A stretch of DNA of 64,000 nt from Candidatus Saccharibacteria bacterium oral taxon 488 (GCA_010202645.1 CP047920.1:1-64000); one strand, 5' to 3'. Shown: positions 18,996-26,905, numbered from the stretch's first letter. Translations and numbers: made by a program. Notes: a model not told the origin generated them from the letters alone.

Positions 18996-20012
18996 CTATT
19001 TAGAAAGAATAGGGCCTGAGTGTGAAGATCCTGCAATCTTCCACCTATTCACTGTTGGATCCGAAACAATTTTGTAGAATTGGCCGTCCGGTGTAGAACC
19101 TCTTTTATTCCCGTCGTAGGAATAGAAGTGCGTAATATGCGTCTCAAGCGACTTGCCCGTTTTGGGATCAACCACTACATCCGACTGGCTGGCAGGAAAG
19201 ACCTCAATGTCTTTTATTTTCCAGAGCTCGACATCGTCTTCGGAACTACCGGAGTTAGACCTAATCTGCTCTGCTCTTTTATGAATGAGCTCCATTACTT
19301 TACGTTTAGCGAAATACTCTTCATCCGAGACTTTGCCGGCTCGCATCTCCTCAAGCAGTGTGTCCATGTCCATTTGGGGATTCAAAAAGGCTTCTGATAC
19401 TAACTTTTTAGCATACTCCTCGTAGTTTCGCTCTACGTCACTATTCGTGTAAGTAAACCTCCCGTAGAGAGCAGCTTGGACAGCAAGAAACGGATCAGTG
19501 AGCATCTTTTTTGGATCTCGGTCCGCAGGTGACTTCTTATAGTAGTCACCAAAGGGTAGACTATCTTTCGGGTAGAGTATGGGATCCGTCTTACCTTCCG
19601 TACGGCCAGATGCCTCCAGATAGGTGATTTCTGCTTGGAGGATCTTGTTTCTCTCCTCTGGCGGTAGCTTAATGAATTCGTCGTACGGTATTTTGTCAAT
19701 TTTTTTTACTTGTTCGTCGTATTCTTCTCTGGCCCGCATTCGTGCTGCCGCTTCTGGATCAACAGTCTCAGACGGTGATGGTGAGACAGATGGTGACTCT
19801 GATGGGTCTAGTGAGGCGCTTGATGATGGGCTTTTCTCTGGTACCGCTAAGCGATCACCCCCACCACAGCCCGCAAGGCCTGTTGCCGTGGCTACGAGGG
19901 CGACACTGGCCGCAGCCTTTGTGATCCAGCCCCTAGTCGTATCTTTAGCTTTCTCCCAGATAGACGGCTTAGTACCTAATGAACTACTTGGGTCATGGTC
20001 GTGTCTTTCCAT
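18996..20012 (-). CDS. Predicted lipoprotein, Ser/Pro-rich
   Basis: This 338-residue protein has a long basic N-region, a hydrophobic stretch (about 35-48) and a lipobox-like LAGC at about 46-49, followed by a Ser/Pro/Glu-rich linker of about 35 residues. A helical and mixed domain completes it (KIPYDEFIKLPPEERNKIL to FYKIVSDPTVNRWKIAGS). I recognise no family. The C-terminal 90 residues, with Tyr/Trp and strand-like segments, resemble small secreted domains found beside VirB8-like or NTF2-like proteins, but this is weak. The ATG has agaaaggac upstream. It lies upstream of the secretion operon in the same direction and is separated from it by a hairpin. Confidence 0.65.
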   Translation of the reverse strand: MERHDHDPSSSLGTKPSIWEKAKDTTRGWITKAAASVALVATATGLAGCGGGDRLAVPEKSPSSSASLDPSESPSVSPSPSETVDPEAAARMRAREEYDEQVKKIDKIPYDEFIKLPPEERNKILQAEITYLEASGRTEGKTDPILYPKDSLPFGDYYKKSPADRDPKKMLTDPFLAVQAALYGRFTYTNSDVERNYEEYAKKLVSEAFLNPQMDMDTLLEEMRAGKVSDEEYFAKRKVMELIHKRAEQIRSNSGSSEDDVELWKIKDIEVFPASQSDVVVDPKTGKSLETHITHFYSYDGNKRGSTPDGQFYKIVSDPTVNRWKIAGSSHSGPILSK

Positions 20013-20207
20013 AACGCTTGGAGTCCTTTCTCTGGCCTGTGGCCAGTCATAGAGTAGTTTTAATCCACCTCAGAGTAGGTAATAAACTCTGAATAACATC
20101 ATTGTAACACATTCTGTATATTTAGCAATACCCCCGCGGTAACAAAGTAAATAAAACAACCCTTATGTTTTAGAAAAATGGGCTGTTGAATAACAAAAAT
20201 CTAATTC
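20013..20207. other. Intergenic stretch without a gene
   Basis: The bases between the lipoprotein gene and tRNA-Asp hold the lipoprotein's ribosome site and a short AT-rich segment. The bases from 20041 to 20070 (ggccagtcat and a near match) may belong to its 5' leader. I see no gene here. Confidence 0.4.
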
Positions 20208-20285
20208 TGGCGCGCCCGACCGGATTCGAACCGGCGATCTCCTCCGTGACAGGGAGGCGTGATAGGCCAACTTCACTACGGGCGC
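20208..20285 (-). tRNA. tRNA-Asp (GTC)
   Basis: A complete cloverleaf on the minus strand. The acceptor pair is gcgcccg/cgggcgc, the anticodon loop is CTGTCAC (anticodon GTC), the T arm carries ggttcgaatcc, and the CCA end is encoded. Confidence 0.95.
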
Positions 20286-20381
20286 ATAACTTTCCGTATG
20301 ATAGCAAACTTTTATGGCTTTTTCAAGAAATCGTTTGCATTTTTCCTGCCACTATTTTACAATTTAGGGTAAGAGATTGTT

Positions 20382-20759
20382 ATGACAAAAAGAAATATTC
20401 TCATTACTACTGCCCTCCTCGTAGCTATTACCTGCGGCGTTATGTCATTTGGCGGTGTTGCATTTGCCGAGAGTAAATGTGGCGATGCACCGACCTCGAT
20501 TATCAACTGCGGCGGCGCGACTGGTGATGCTGCTATTCTCGGTATCATCAAAATGGTTATCCAGATCATGACTGCTGGTATCGGCATCTTGGCAGTCGGT
20601 ACGGTGATATATGGCGGTATTCTCTACTCTGCGTCTGGCGGTAGTCCGGACAATATCAAAAAAGCCAAAGAGCTTTGGGTCAATACTGCCGTCGGCCTCA
20701 TCATATTCGCGTTTTTTGTGGCTATCACTAACTTCCTGATCCCTGGGGGGGTGTTCTGA
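20382..20759 (+). CDS. VirB2/pilin-like small membrane protein 1
   Basis: 125 residues: a signal peptide cleaved near GVAFA-ES, a short segment with two Cys (SKCGDAPTSIINCGG), and two membrane helices (about 55-80 and 96-118) joined by a charged loop SGGSPDNIKKAKELW. This is the layout of VirB2/TrbC pilins, whose two helices pack into the secretion pilus or channel. It is the first of six such genes in tandem. A TTGCAT/TACAAT promoter with a 17-base spacer ends near 20364. Its stop overlaps the next ATG (TGATG), so the genes are translationally coupled. Confidence 0.78.
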   Translation: MTKRNILITTALLVAITCGVMSFGGVAFAESKCGDAPTSIINCGGATGDAAILGIIKMVIQIMTAGIGILAVGTVIYGGILYSASGGSPDNIKKAKELWVNTAVGLIIFAFFVAITNFLIPGGVF

Positions 20760-21217
20760 TGAAGCACATTGTGATCGCGCTGGGGCTGATGATCGCGGGG
20801 TCGCTGATGTTGTCGGTGGTTCAGGCAACGCCGGCTAGCGCGGCCTGTGGCGGCAACATCTTGACGCTCAAGCCGTGGTACGACGGGCTGACCAAGTCGG
20901 ATTGTAATCTCAAGGCGATCGTCGACAATAACGATAAGCGCGCCCAAAACGACCCAGGTAATTACGCCACGCTCAACGGCTTTATCTGGCGGGCGATATT
21001 GAATGTTGTCGAGGATCTGTTGCAGCTGGCGGGCTTTGTGACGGTCGGCTTTGTGATATACGGCGGCTTTTTGTACTTGACGAGCAATGGCGAGCCGGGA
21101 CAGATGGCCAATGGTATGAAGACGGTGATTAATGCGGCGATCGGCCTAGTGATCGCTATAGCTTCGGTGGCACTGGTGAATGTCGTGGCTGACGGATTGG
21201 GGTTGCCGCGATCATGA
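20759..21217 (+). CDS. VirB2/pilin-like small membrane protein 2
   Basis: At 152 residues this is the longest of the tandem set. A signal peptide ends near ATPASA-ACG, followed by a longer exposed segment with two Cys (ACGGN and KSDCN) and then two helices around VGFVIYGGFLYLTSNGEPGQ and INAAIGLVIAIASVALVNVV. The loop between the helices keeps the family pattern (Y-GG-Y-S/T-G-P). It is coupled to both neighbours by ATGA-type overlaps. The extra exposed segment suggests a capping or minor subunit rather than the bulk pilin; that is inference. Confidence 0.72.
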   Translation: MKHIVIALGLMIAGSLMLSVVQATPASAACGGNILTLKPWYDGLTKSDCNLKAIVDNNDKRAQNDPGNYATLNGFIWRAILNVVEDLLQLAGFVTVGFVIYGGFLYLTSNGEPGQMANGMKTVINAAIGLVIAIASVALVNVVADGLGLPRS

Positions 21218-21513
21218 TGCGATTTGTAGCCGGTGTATTGGGGTCGCCAGATTCGCTGGGCATTCCGACGAACAGTGCTTCGGCGGATGCACTGGGTAAC
21301 ATTCTCAATACGGTGTATTTCTTTGCCGGGGCGATCGCGATTTTGATGTTGGTGCTGGCCGGTATTAATTACGCTAATTCGGGCGGCGACACCAACAAGC
21401 TCACCAAGGCGAAAAACACCATTCTCGGTACCGTTATCGGCATCATTATCATCCTCTCCGCATTTCTCATTACTAACTTTGTCATTAGTGGCATGAAAGG
21501 ATCGGCAATATGA
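21214..21513 (+). CDS. VirB2/pilin-like small membrane protein 3
   Basis: 99 residues and no clear signal peptide: the N-terminus is MMRFVAGVLGSPDSLG. Two helices (about 33-52 and 70-92) flank the loop ANSGGDTNKLTKAKNTILG, which keeps the AKNTI motif shared by later members. It begins within the stop of gene 2 and its own stop overlaps the ATG of gene 4. Without a signal peptide it may insert directly as a hairpin. Confidence 0.72.
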   Translation: MMRFVAGVLGSPDSLGIPTNSASADALGNILNTVYFFAGAIAILMLVLAGINYANSGGDTNKLTKAKNTILGTVIGIIIILSAFLITNFVISGMKGSAI

Positions 21514-21875
21514 AAAAACTCGTAGTCATTATCGGCATGATAGCGGCGCTCGTTGCCCCACTAGTGGTGGCATCAAGCGTATCCGCCCAGAATGTCGACA
21601 TTTACGGCGCCTGCTCGGGCTCCAGTGGTGAAGTCTGTAAAAACCGTGGCGCGACGGTGCAACCACTGTTCAAGAACCTCATCAATGCTATCTTGCTCAT
21701 CCTCGGCGCCATCTCTGTCATCATGATCATCATCGGTGGCTTTCAGTATGTAACCTCGGCTGGCGACTCTAACAAGGTCAAAACCGCCAAGTCGACTATT
21801 ATGTACGCGGTGATCGGTGTCGCCGTCGCGCTTCTATCGTATGCTATCGTTGACTTTGTGTTTGGAAAAATATAA
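21510..21875 (+). CDS. VirB2/pilin-like small membrane protein 4
   Basis: 121 residues with a signal peptide (cleavage near SSVSA-QN), a two-Cys exposed segment (GACSGSSGEVCKNRG), and two helices joined by YVTSAGDSNKVKTAKSTIMY. It closely matches members 5, 6 and 7 in the second helix (AVIGVAVALLSYAIVDFV). It is coupled to gene 3 by an ATGA overlap; gene 5 follows after 17 bases with its own strong ribosome site. Confidence 0.75.
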   Translation: MKKLVVIIGMIAALVAPLVVASSVSAQNVDIYGACSGSSGEVCKNRGATVQPLFKNLINAILLILGAISVIMIIIGGFQYVTSAGDSNKVKTAKSTIMYAVIGVAVALLSYAIVDFVFGKI

Positions 21876-21892
21876 GAAAAAAGGAGAAATGT

Positions 21893-22267
21893 ATGAAACG
21901 ATATAGAAAAACCCTCGTAGCCGCCGTTTTGTCATTAGCAGTTGCTGTCGCGGCCGTCGTCATGCCAATCGCTTTGCCGTCCGCGTCGGCCCAGTTTAAG
22001 AGCGGTTTGGACGCAGCCCGAACCGATGAGATGAGCACGAAGCCTATCGGCACCACCATAGGCGAGGTGGTTAATATCTTTCTCTACTTTGTCGGTGCGG
22101 TGGCAGTTATCGTTGTGATCTGGGGCGGTTTTCAGTACATCACCTCGTCAGGCGATAGCCAGAAAGCGACCACTGCTAAAAACACCATCATGTACGCGGT
22201 GATTGGTATCGTTGTGGTGGTCATGTCGTATGCTATTGTTAACTGGGTCTTTGGCTTGTTTAAGTAG
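21893..22267 (+). CDS. VirB2/pilin-like small membrane protein 5
   Basis: 124 residues: signal peptide (cleavage near PSASA-QF), a short polar segment without Cys (KSGLDAARTDEMS), and two helices around VVIWGGFQYITSSGD and AKNTIMYAVIGIVVVVMSYAI. An aaaggag site precedes the ATG. Together with gene 6 and the distant copy at 26390 it forms the most similar subgroup, which could be the major subunit type. Confidence 0.76.
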   Translation: MKRYRKTLVAAVLSLAVAVAAVVMPIALPSASAQFKSGLDAARTDEMSTKPIGTTIGEVVNIFLYFVGAVAVIVVIWGGFQYITSSGDSQKATTAKNTIMYAVIGIVVVVMSYAIVNWVFGLFK

Positions 22268-22325
22268 CTAAATGATGATAGAATAACAGCTGAAACTATA
22301 TTAACTGGTAAACAAGGAATCAAGA

Positions 22326-22706
22326 ATGGACAAATTGAAACTCATCGTTGTCGGTATCGTGGCTACGCTAGCGTTAGCGTTCGCGACAGTACCAGTGGCC
22401 CAGGCACAATACAACTTGGACAAGGGCATCAGCGACTCAAAGGGTGATCGGGTTGCTGAAAAGGTTGATGATCCACAGCAACTGATCAAGGGTATCGTCA
22501 ACGGTATTCTCTACTTCGTCGGTATCTTGTCGGTGATTATGTTGATCTGGGGCGGTATCCTTTACACGACTTCATCTGGTGACTCGAATAAGGTGACTAC
22601 TGCCAAAAACACCATCATGTACGCGGTGATTGGTCTGGTGGTGGCGATCTTTGCCTATGCGATCGTTAACTTTGTTCTCACAACGTCGCGCGGTGTAAGT
22701 TCATAA
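22326..22706 (+). CDS. VirB2/pilin-like small membrane protein 6
   Basis: 126 residues: signal peptide (cleavage near PVAQA-QY), an acidic/basic exposed segment (DKGISDSKGDRVAEKVDD) and two helices around LIWGGILYTTSSGDSNK and AKNTIMYAVIGLVVAIFAYAI. The exposed segment resembles that of the copy at 26390 (GINDARGDGVPANL). It follows gene 5 after 58 bases and is the last of the tandem set; a hairpin terminator follows. Confidence 0.76.
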   Translation: MDKLKLIVVGIVATLALAFATVPVAQAQYNLDKGISDSKGDRVAEKVDDPQQLIKGIVNGILYFVGILSVIMLIWGGILYTTSSGDSNKVTTAKNTIMYAVIGLVVAIFAYAIVNFVLTTSRGVSS

Positions 22707-22731
22707 GACCGCGCCCTGTCTACGACAAATT

Positions 22732-22758
22732 CACCCTCGTTTATGGCGAGGGTGTTTT
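22732..22758 (+). terminator. Rho-independent terminator after the pilin-like genes
   Basis: Stem caccctcg / cgagggtg with a 7-base loop, followed by TTTTATT. It closes the six-gene plus-strand operon. Confidence 0.88.
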
Positions 22759-22819
22759 ATTCTGGTTGTCTGGCGGCGTCAAATACGACGACTACGACAC
22801 TAACGGGTTTGGCGAAGGA

Positions 22820-23308
22820 TTACAAGACTTGGATCTTTTTGGCACGTTCTTGCTTAATCTTTTCGAACGTAATAGTGAGCACGCCGTCTTTGAGTTCGGC
22901 CTTGACGCCTTCTTCGTTGACCGCGACGGGTAGCGCCAGGGTGCGGCTAAATTCGCCCCAGTAGCACTCTTGGATATGCCAGTTCTTGACGTCGGTCTCG
23001 TCGCCACTTGATAGGGTGCCGCTGATCGTGAGAATGCCGTCGGAGATACTAACGTCTAGGTCGTTACGATCAACACCAGCCGTTCGGGCTTTGATAATAA
23101 GTTCGGTTTCTGACTCAAATACATCGACCGCTAGCTGCCCCATCAGATCATCGGCCTCATCCTCCCAGTCATCCTCAGGAGCGGGCGCTGCAGTAGCCGG
23201 TGTTGCTGCAGGAGCGGCTGGTTGTGGTGCGTCATTAGCCAGATCATCATTCAAGAAAGCTGCAGTTAGCTCATCCTCAATTAACAAATCGTCATTTTTG
23301 CGTGCCAT
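22820..23308 (-). CDS. hsp20: Hsp20/alpha-crystallin small heat shock protein
   Basis: A 162-residue holdase chaperone that binds unfolding proteins in the cytoplasm. The first 60 residues are acidic and Ala/Pro-rich; the alpha-crystallin domain follows (about 62-155) with AVDVFESETELIIKARTAGV, the ISDGILTISG strand pair, and the hallmark ELKDGVLTITFEK near the end. A ggaggaaac ribosome site precedes the ATG. It stands alone, convergent with the pilin operon and divergent from comF. I see no CIRCE element in front of it. Confidence 0.93.
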   Translation of the reverse strand: MARKNDDLLIEDELTAAFLNDDLANDAPQPAAPAATPATAAPAPEDDWEDEADDLMGQLAVDVFESETELIIKARTAGVDRNDLDVSISDGILTISGTLSSGDETDVKNWHIQECYWGEFSRTLALPVAVNEEGVKAELKDGVLTITFEKIKQERAKKIQVL

Positions 23309-23403
23309 GTTTCCTCCGCCTTTATAGGCTGATTGACAATATCATCTATTAGTATAACGGTTATGTGCGCTATAATCAAGAGTGAAAGGCGAAAAAGCGA
23401 AAA

Positions 23404-24168
23404 ATGCCTATTGATACGCTATTATCATATATCGCGCCACATTATTGTTATGGTTGTGGTGCGACTGGCTCGCTTTTGTGTCGGTCGTGTCTTGAGGCGG
23501 TGAAGCGGCATCATTGTCAGGTCTGCGTTATTTGTGGACAGCCGTGCGCCGGTGGCAACGTGTGTCGGCGACATGCCCTGCCCTACGAGGCGCTCAATTG
23601 TGTGCTGTGGCGGCGAGGTGCAGTGGCGCGGCTGATTGATGATTATAAGTTTCATCGCGTGCGCGCTGTCAGTGGGGTGTTGGCTAGACTCCTAGATGAA
23701 TTGCTTCCAGAATACGACGCCTCGACGGTGGTTGTACCGGTGCCGACGGCCCCTGCCAATATTCGTAAGCGCGGCTATGATCATATGTTGCTGATCGCTC
23801 GGCAGTTTGCCCGGCGGCGGGGATTGAGAGTCGAGCGACCCTTGGTCAGGCAGACGAATGTGACGCAGCATTATGCTCGCTCGGCGGCTGAGCGTCGAAA
23901 GCAGGCGCAGCAGTTTTTCCGCGCACGTGGCGTTCGGGCCGATGTTCCCTATCTGATCTTGGATGATATTTTCACCACTGGCTCAACGATTGCAGCGGCA
24001 GCCCAAACGCTACAAGCGGCTGGTGCGCGGGACATTCGCGTGGGGATTGTCGCTCGCCATGGGAATGATAAAAAGGCTGTTGCAAAGACGCCGCCAAACC
24101 CTAGTCGTGATGATACGAACTGCCGCGAGCGATCTCTTGGGCGCGGTACAGCTGCTCGGCGAGAATGA
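23404..24168 (+). CDS. comF: ComF-family phosphoribosyltransferase-like protein
   Basis: ComF proteins have an N-terminal zinc-ribbon-like Cys cluster and a PRTase domain, and take part in DNA uptake in competent bacteria. Both parts are visible: CYGCGATGSLLCRSC and CQVCVICGQPC (about 14-52), then the PRPP loop LILDDIFTTGSTIAAAA (about 187-203) and the KRGYDHMLLIA motif. The last 35 residues after GIVARHG look unlike the family and overlap rlmH by 68 bases on the opposite strand. One more G in the run at 24061-24063 would give an immediate TGA TAA and remove the overlap, so the natural end may be near 24067. Confidence 0.85.
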   Translation: MPIDTLLSYIAPHYCYGCGATGSLLCRSCLEAVKRHHCQVCVICGQPCAGGNVCRRHALPYEALNCVLWRRGAVARLIDDYKFHRVRAVSGVLARLLDELLPEYDASTVVVPVPTAPANIRKRGYDHMLLIARQFARRRGLRVERPLVRQTNVTQHYARSAAERRKQAQQFFRARGVRADVPYLILDDIFTTGSTIAAAAQTLQAAGARDIRVGIVARHGNDKKAVAKTPPNPSRDDTNCRERSLGRGTAARRE

Positions 24169-24553
24169 GCCGCACCAGCTGGTGCGGAAATACCAGGCGT
24201 GATAGCGACCAAGCGATGTCGGCTCGCCGGTGAAGCGTCTCGGTGACGCCATAGGCCCCGCCAATGATGATAACGATGTGCTGATCGGTGTGATCGAGAA
24301 TGAGCTGCGATAGTTCTGGCGAGCCCAGGTTGCGGCCGCGCTCATCGAGGAGGATGACGAAGTCGTGCGGCTTGAGGCGAGACATCAGGCGCTCTGACTC
24401 GTCCTGGCGCGCTCTGTAGCCGATTTGGCCGGAATGTGGGATGATGATCATTTCTGCGGCGAATGGTGCTCTAAGGCGCTCTAAAAAGCGCTTAATGCCT
24501 GGCTCTATCCAGGGCTCGTGCCGCTTGCCGATGGTGAGGATGGTAATTTTCAT
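24101..24553 (-). CDS. rlmH: 23S rRNA pseudouridine-1915 N3-methyltransferase RlmH
   Basis: RlmH methylates pseudouridine 1915 in helix 69 of 23S rRNA. The 150-residue SPOUT-fold protein has the normal length and typical features: MKITILTIGKRHEPW start, LLDERGRNLGSPELS, the SAM-binding knot segment IVIIIGGAYGVTE, and the C-terminal RLILAEQLYRA with the final YHH. Its start overlaps the stop of the upstream SGNH hydrolase gene by four bases (ATGA), so the two are probably one transcript. Confidence 0.95.
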   Translation of the reverse strand: MKITILTIGKRHEPWIEPGIKRFLERLRAPFAAEMIIIPHSGQIGYRARQDESERLMSRLKPHDFVILLDERGRNLGSPELSQLILDHTDQHIVIIIGGAYGVTETLHRRADIAWSLSRLVFPHQLVRLILAEQLYRAQEIARGSSYHHD

Positions 24554-25422
24554 GTGCGGGCTTTCGGTGGGGCGTTATTATCATGTAGGATGGCTTCGGC
24601 GGTTGCCTTGGCGATTTGGTGATGGATATAAGCGGTCGGATGGCCCACGTCGTCACCTCCGGTTACCACACCAAGACCAAACGTGGCGCAAGCATCGACG
24701 TTCTTTGGCGGCTCGACCAAGGTGATGCGCGGTTCGTGCATGCTGGCGACAACGTCGCGGATAGCTTGATTGACCGTCTCGATAAAGCTGGCAACAAAAT
24801 GATCGGTATCGTTATTGATAATCGTTGGACAGATGTCGCGTGGCTGGATAGGCGTGGTATAGAGGTTGATGTATAGCTGGGCGTTGGGAGCATGTTCAAG
24901 GATAGAGCGGTAGGCTTGCTCGAGCGACTGACGATATTCGTCTGAGTACAGTCGGCGAAAGACATCGATATACATCTCGCTGCGCGTACCACACCGTTCG
25001 TGCAGGCAGGCGTCGAACACTACGTTAAGGTCAATCATGTTTGCGCCAAGCGTCAGGGTGACGATATCGGTTTCGGGGCCAAGGGCGTTGAGTTGCGGCG
25101 GCTGGTCGTCAAACTGCTGGCTGGAGATATGCTCTGGCCCGGCGCCGCGACAGGCCACGAGGGTAATGTTACCTGAGGGAATGCCGAATGCTTTGAGTTG
25201 CCGCGCGTAAGCTTCGGGTGAGCGCCGGCACTCCGTTGTTGTGTCGTCGTAATTTCCTAGCCCTGCCCCGCTGGCCACTGAATCGCCCATGCCGACGACG
25301 TAGGTGTGCTCGGCTTGTTCGGGCGAAATGCTCGGGCGGCTGGACGCTGATAGCGCTAATGAAGCGAGGGCCGCTATCGTAGCGACCCCCTGCTTGGCTA
25401 ATGTTTCTAATCTTTCTCTCAT
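24550..25422 (-). CDS. Secreted SGNH/GDSL-type esterase or lipase
   Basis: The 290-residue protein starts at ATG 25422, just after the tRNA-Ser gene (an upstream in-frame extension would run through tRNA genes and is rejected). A signal peptide (about 10-30) precedes an SGNH hydrolase domain: block I GMGDSVASGAG (nucleophile Ser), block III with TLGANMIDL (Asn), and a C-terminal DDVGHPTAYIHHQIA that supplies the His. Such enzymes hydrolyse esters of lipids or sugars. It is a distant relative of the SGNH domain in the large protein at 36079. It is coupled to rlmH downstream. Confidence 0.85.
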   Translation of the reverse strand: MRERLETLAKQGVATIAALASLALSASSRPSISPEQAEHTYVVGMGDSVASGAGLGNYDDTTTECRRSPEAYARQLKAFGIPSGNITLVACRGAGPEHISSQQFDDQPPQLNALGPETDIVTLTLGANMIDLNVVFDACLHERCGTRSEMYIDVFRRLYSDEYRQSLEQAYRSILEHAPNAQLYINLYTTPIQPRDICPTIINNDTDHFVASFIETVNQAIRDVVASMHEPRITLVEPPKNVDACATFGLGVVTGGDDVGHPTAYIHHQIAKATAEAILHDNNAPPKART

Positions 25423-25433
25423 GATATCGTGTC

Positions 25434-25523
25434 TGGCGGAAGGGGAGGGATTCGAACCCTCGGTACGTGTTAGCGTACGCCGGTTTTCAAGACCGGTACC
25501 TTCAACCACTCGGTCACCCTTCC
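25434..25523 (-). tRNA. tRNA-Ser (TGA)
   Basis: A class II tRNA with a long variable arm on the minus strand. The anticodon loop CTTGAAA gives TGA. The acceptor is ggaaggg and the CCA end is encoded. Confidence 0.95.
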
Positions 25524-25546
25524 AATTAATCGTAGCGACTGGATTC

Positions 25547-25634
25547 TGGCGGAGAGAGAGGGATTCGAACCCTCGATGGGTTGCCCCATACCGCTTTTCG
25601 AGAGCGGCCAGTTCAACCACTCCTGCACCTCTCC
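25547..25634 (-). tRNA. tRNA-Ser (CGA)
   Basis: A class II tRNA on the minus strand. The anticodon loop CTCGAAA gives CGA. The acceptor is ggagagg and CCA is encoded. It lies 23 bases upstream of tRNA-Ser(TGA) in the same direction. Confidence 0.95.
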
Positions 25635-25643
25635 AAATAAAAA

Positions 25644-25720
25644 TGGTACACCCGGCACGATTCGAACGTACGACCTTTGGCTCCGCAAGCCAACGCTCTA
25701 TCCAGCTGAGCTACGGGTGC
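25644..25720 (-). tRNA. tRNA-Arg (GCG)
   Basis: A class I tRNA on the minus strand. The acceptor is gcacccg, the D arm gctcagctggatagagc, the anticodon loop TTGCGGA (anticodon GCG), the T arm has gttcgaat, and CCA is encoded. Most bacteria use ACG (edited to ICG) for this codon box, so GCG is noteworthy. Confidence 0.93.
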
Positions 25721-25827
25721 ATACAGCCTTTCGGAAATCCGATTGGCTATAACAAAAATATAAAGAACTTTCAATGCCAGTGGCAATGAACTTTTGTATT
25801 CTAGCACACCTGTTAGCTCGGGGCAAG

Positions 25828-26358
25828 CTATAGCCTGATGATCCGAATGAGCTTCTCCAGTGCATCTGGCGCGATTTCTTGCATCGGCAGCCGCGCCCCC
25901 AGCATGTCGACAATGGCCTCGCCTTCGGCCTCAGAAAAATAGATGGTCAGTGCTGGCGAGAACCGCTTGACCGGTAGTAAAATCGCCGAGTGTTGATCAC
26001 CGTCTTGGCCCAGCCCAAAGGCCCGAAACTCACTAAAATCATACAAACGGTCGGCGACGTAAACGCCCTTGGGGCTGATGGCGTAATTGACCATCACCGA
26101 TGGCTTGGATCGAAGTAGTACGAGCGCCACCGCCATAATCGGCAGCAAAATCGCGAACGTCCAGCTATTAAAAACAAAGATCGCCAGCGCCATCAAGGCA
26201 AGCACCACGAAACTAACAGCAACATACCAGCCGGTCGTGCGGTGGGCCTGCACGCCCTCGGGAGCCTGCCAGGCGATGGGCTGCGATAAGTCAATCATCG
26301 GCTGGGCCGCGTCTTGCTGGGTGTTTTCGGTGTCGGTTGCGTGTGGCTGCTCTTCCAT
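25828..26358 (-). CDS. Conserved two-helix membrane protein
   Basis: 176 residues from the chosen ATG. A polar N-terminus of about 40 residues is followed by two adjacent membrane helices (about 43-62 and 66-84) and a cytoplasmic domain of about 90 residues with KGVYVADRLYDFSEFRAF and FSPALTIYFSEAEGE. The family is unnamed to me; the layout resembles small membrane proteins with a PH-like C-terminal domain. The start is fixed by a TATACT box at 26365-26370, only 6 bases before the ATG, with no ribosome site between. It stands between tRNA-Arg and the seventh pilin-like gene. Confidence 0.65.
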   Translation of the reverse strand: MEEQPHATDTENTQQDAAQPMIDLSQPIAWQAPEGVQAHRTTGWYVAVSFVVLALMALAIFVFNSWTFAILLPIMAVALVLLRSKPSVMVNYAISPKGVYVADRLYDFSEFRAFGLGQDGDQHSAILLPVKRFSPALTIYFSEAEGEAIVDMLGARLPMQEIAPDALEKLIRIIRL

Positions 26359-26389
26359 ATGTCTAGTATACCATGAGCGGTATGATCTG

Positions 26390-26797
26390 CTATACGTCGG
26401 TAGAGTTACCACCGAGACCAATTACGGTATTGAGGACAAATTGAATGATGGCGTAAGCAAATAGGGCGATCAGCAGACCAATGACCGCATAGAGAATGGT
26501 GTTCTTTGCCGAGGTGACCGCGTCTTTGTTACCACTAGAAACAACGTAGCGAAAACCACCAAAGATCAGCATTACCACAGCGAGAATACCGATGAAATAG
26601 AGCATGATGTTGATAATTTTTTTCACCAGTGAGCTGTCGCCATTGGTTAAATTAGCCGGCACGCCGTCGCCACGCGCATCATTGATGCCACGAGTAACAC
26701 CGCCCTCGCCAAGCGCGAACGCTGGAGTGCTCAAAACTACCGTGCCGACACCGATGGTCAGCATGATACTAACGATACCTGCGAAAAACCTCTTCAT
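26390..26797 (-). CDS. VirB2/pilin-like small membrane protein 7 (separate copy)
   Basis: A 135-residue paralogue of the tandem set at 20382-22706, placed alone on the opposite strand. It has a signal peptide (cleavage near TPAFA-LG), an exposed segment GINDARGDGVPANL, and two helices around LIFGGFRYVVSSGNKD and AKNTILYAVIGLLIALFAYAI. The ATG at 26797 (MKRFFAG) is chosen over an upstream in-frame start because the signal peptide begins there and gaggat lies about 10 bases upstream. It may be an alternative subunit expressed under other conditions. Confidence 0.76.
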   Translation of the reverse strand: MKRFFAGIVSIMLTIGVGTVVLSTPAFALGEGGVTRGINDARGDGVPANLTNGDSSLVKKIINIMLYFIGILAVVMLIFGGFRYVVSSGNKDAVTSAKNTILYAVIGLLIALFAYAIIQFVLNTVIGLGGNSTDV

Positions 26798-26905
26798 GCG
26801 CGTTATTATCCTCTTTCTTAGGTTTATTGTCAAGTTTTGCGGTCTGCCTGCTGGCCGCGGGGCTAGCCAGACCACTGCTTCTATGATACACTATTTTTGG
26901 CTCAT

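Noticed and set aside
22820-23330. HrcA/CIRCE control of hsp20
   Set aside because: No TTAGCACTC-N9-GAGTGCTAA sequence was found upstream; the only CIRCE is before groES.
24550-25620. A longer start for the SGNH hydrolase (MVELAALEKR...)
   Set aside because: The extra 66 codons run through two tRNA-Ser genes in antisense or sense frames; ATG 25422 with a signal peptide is the natural start.
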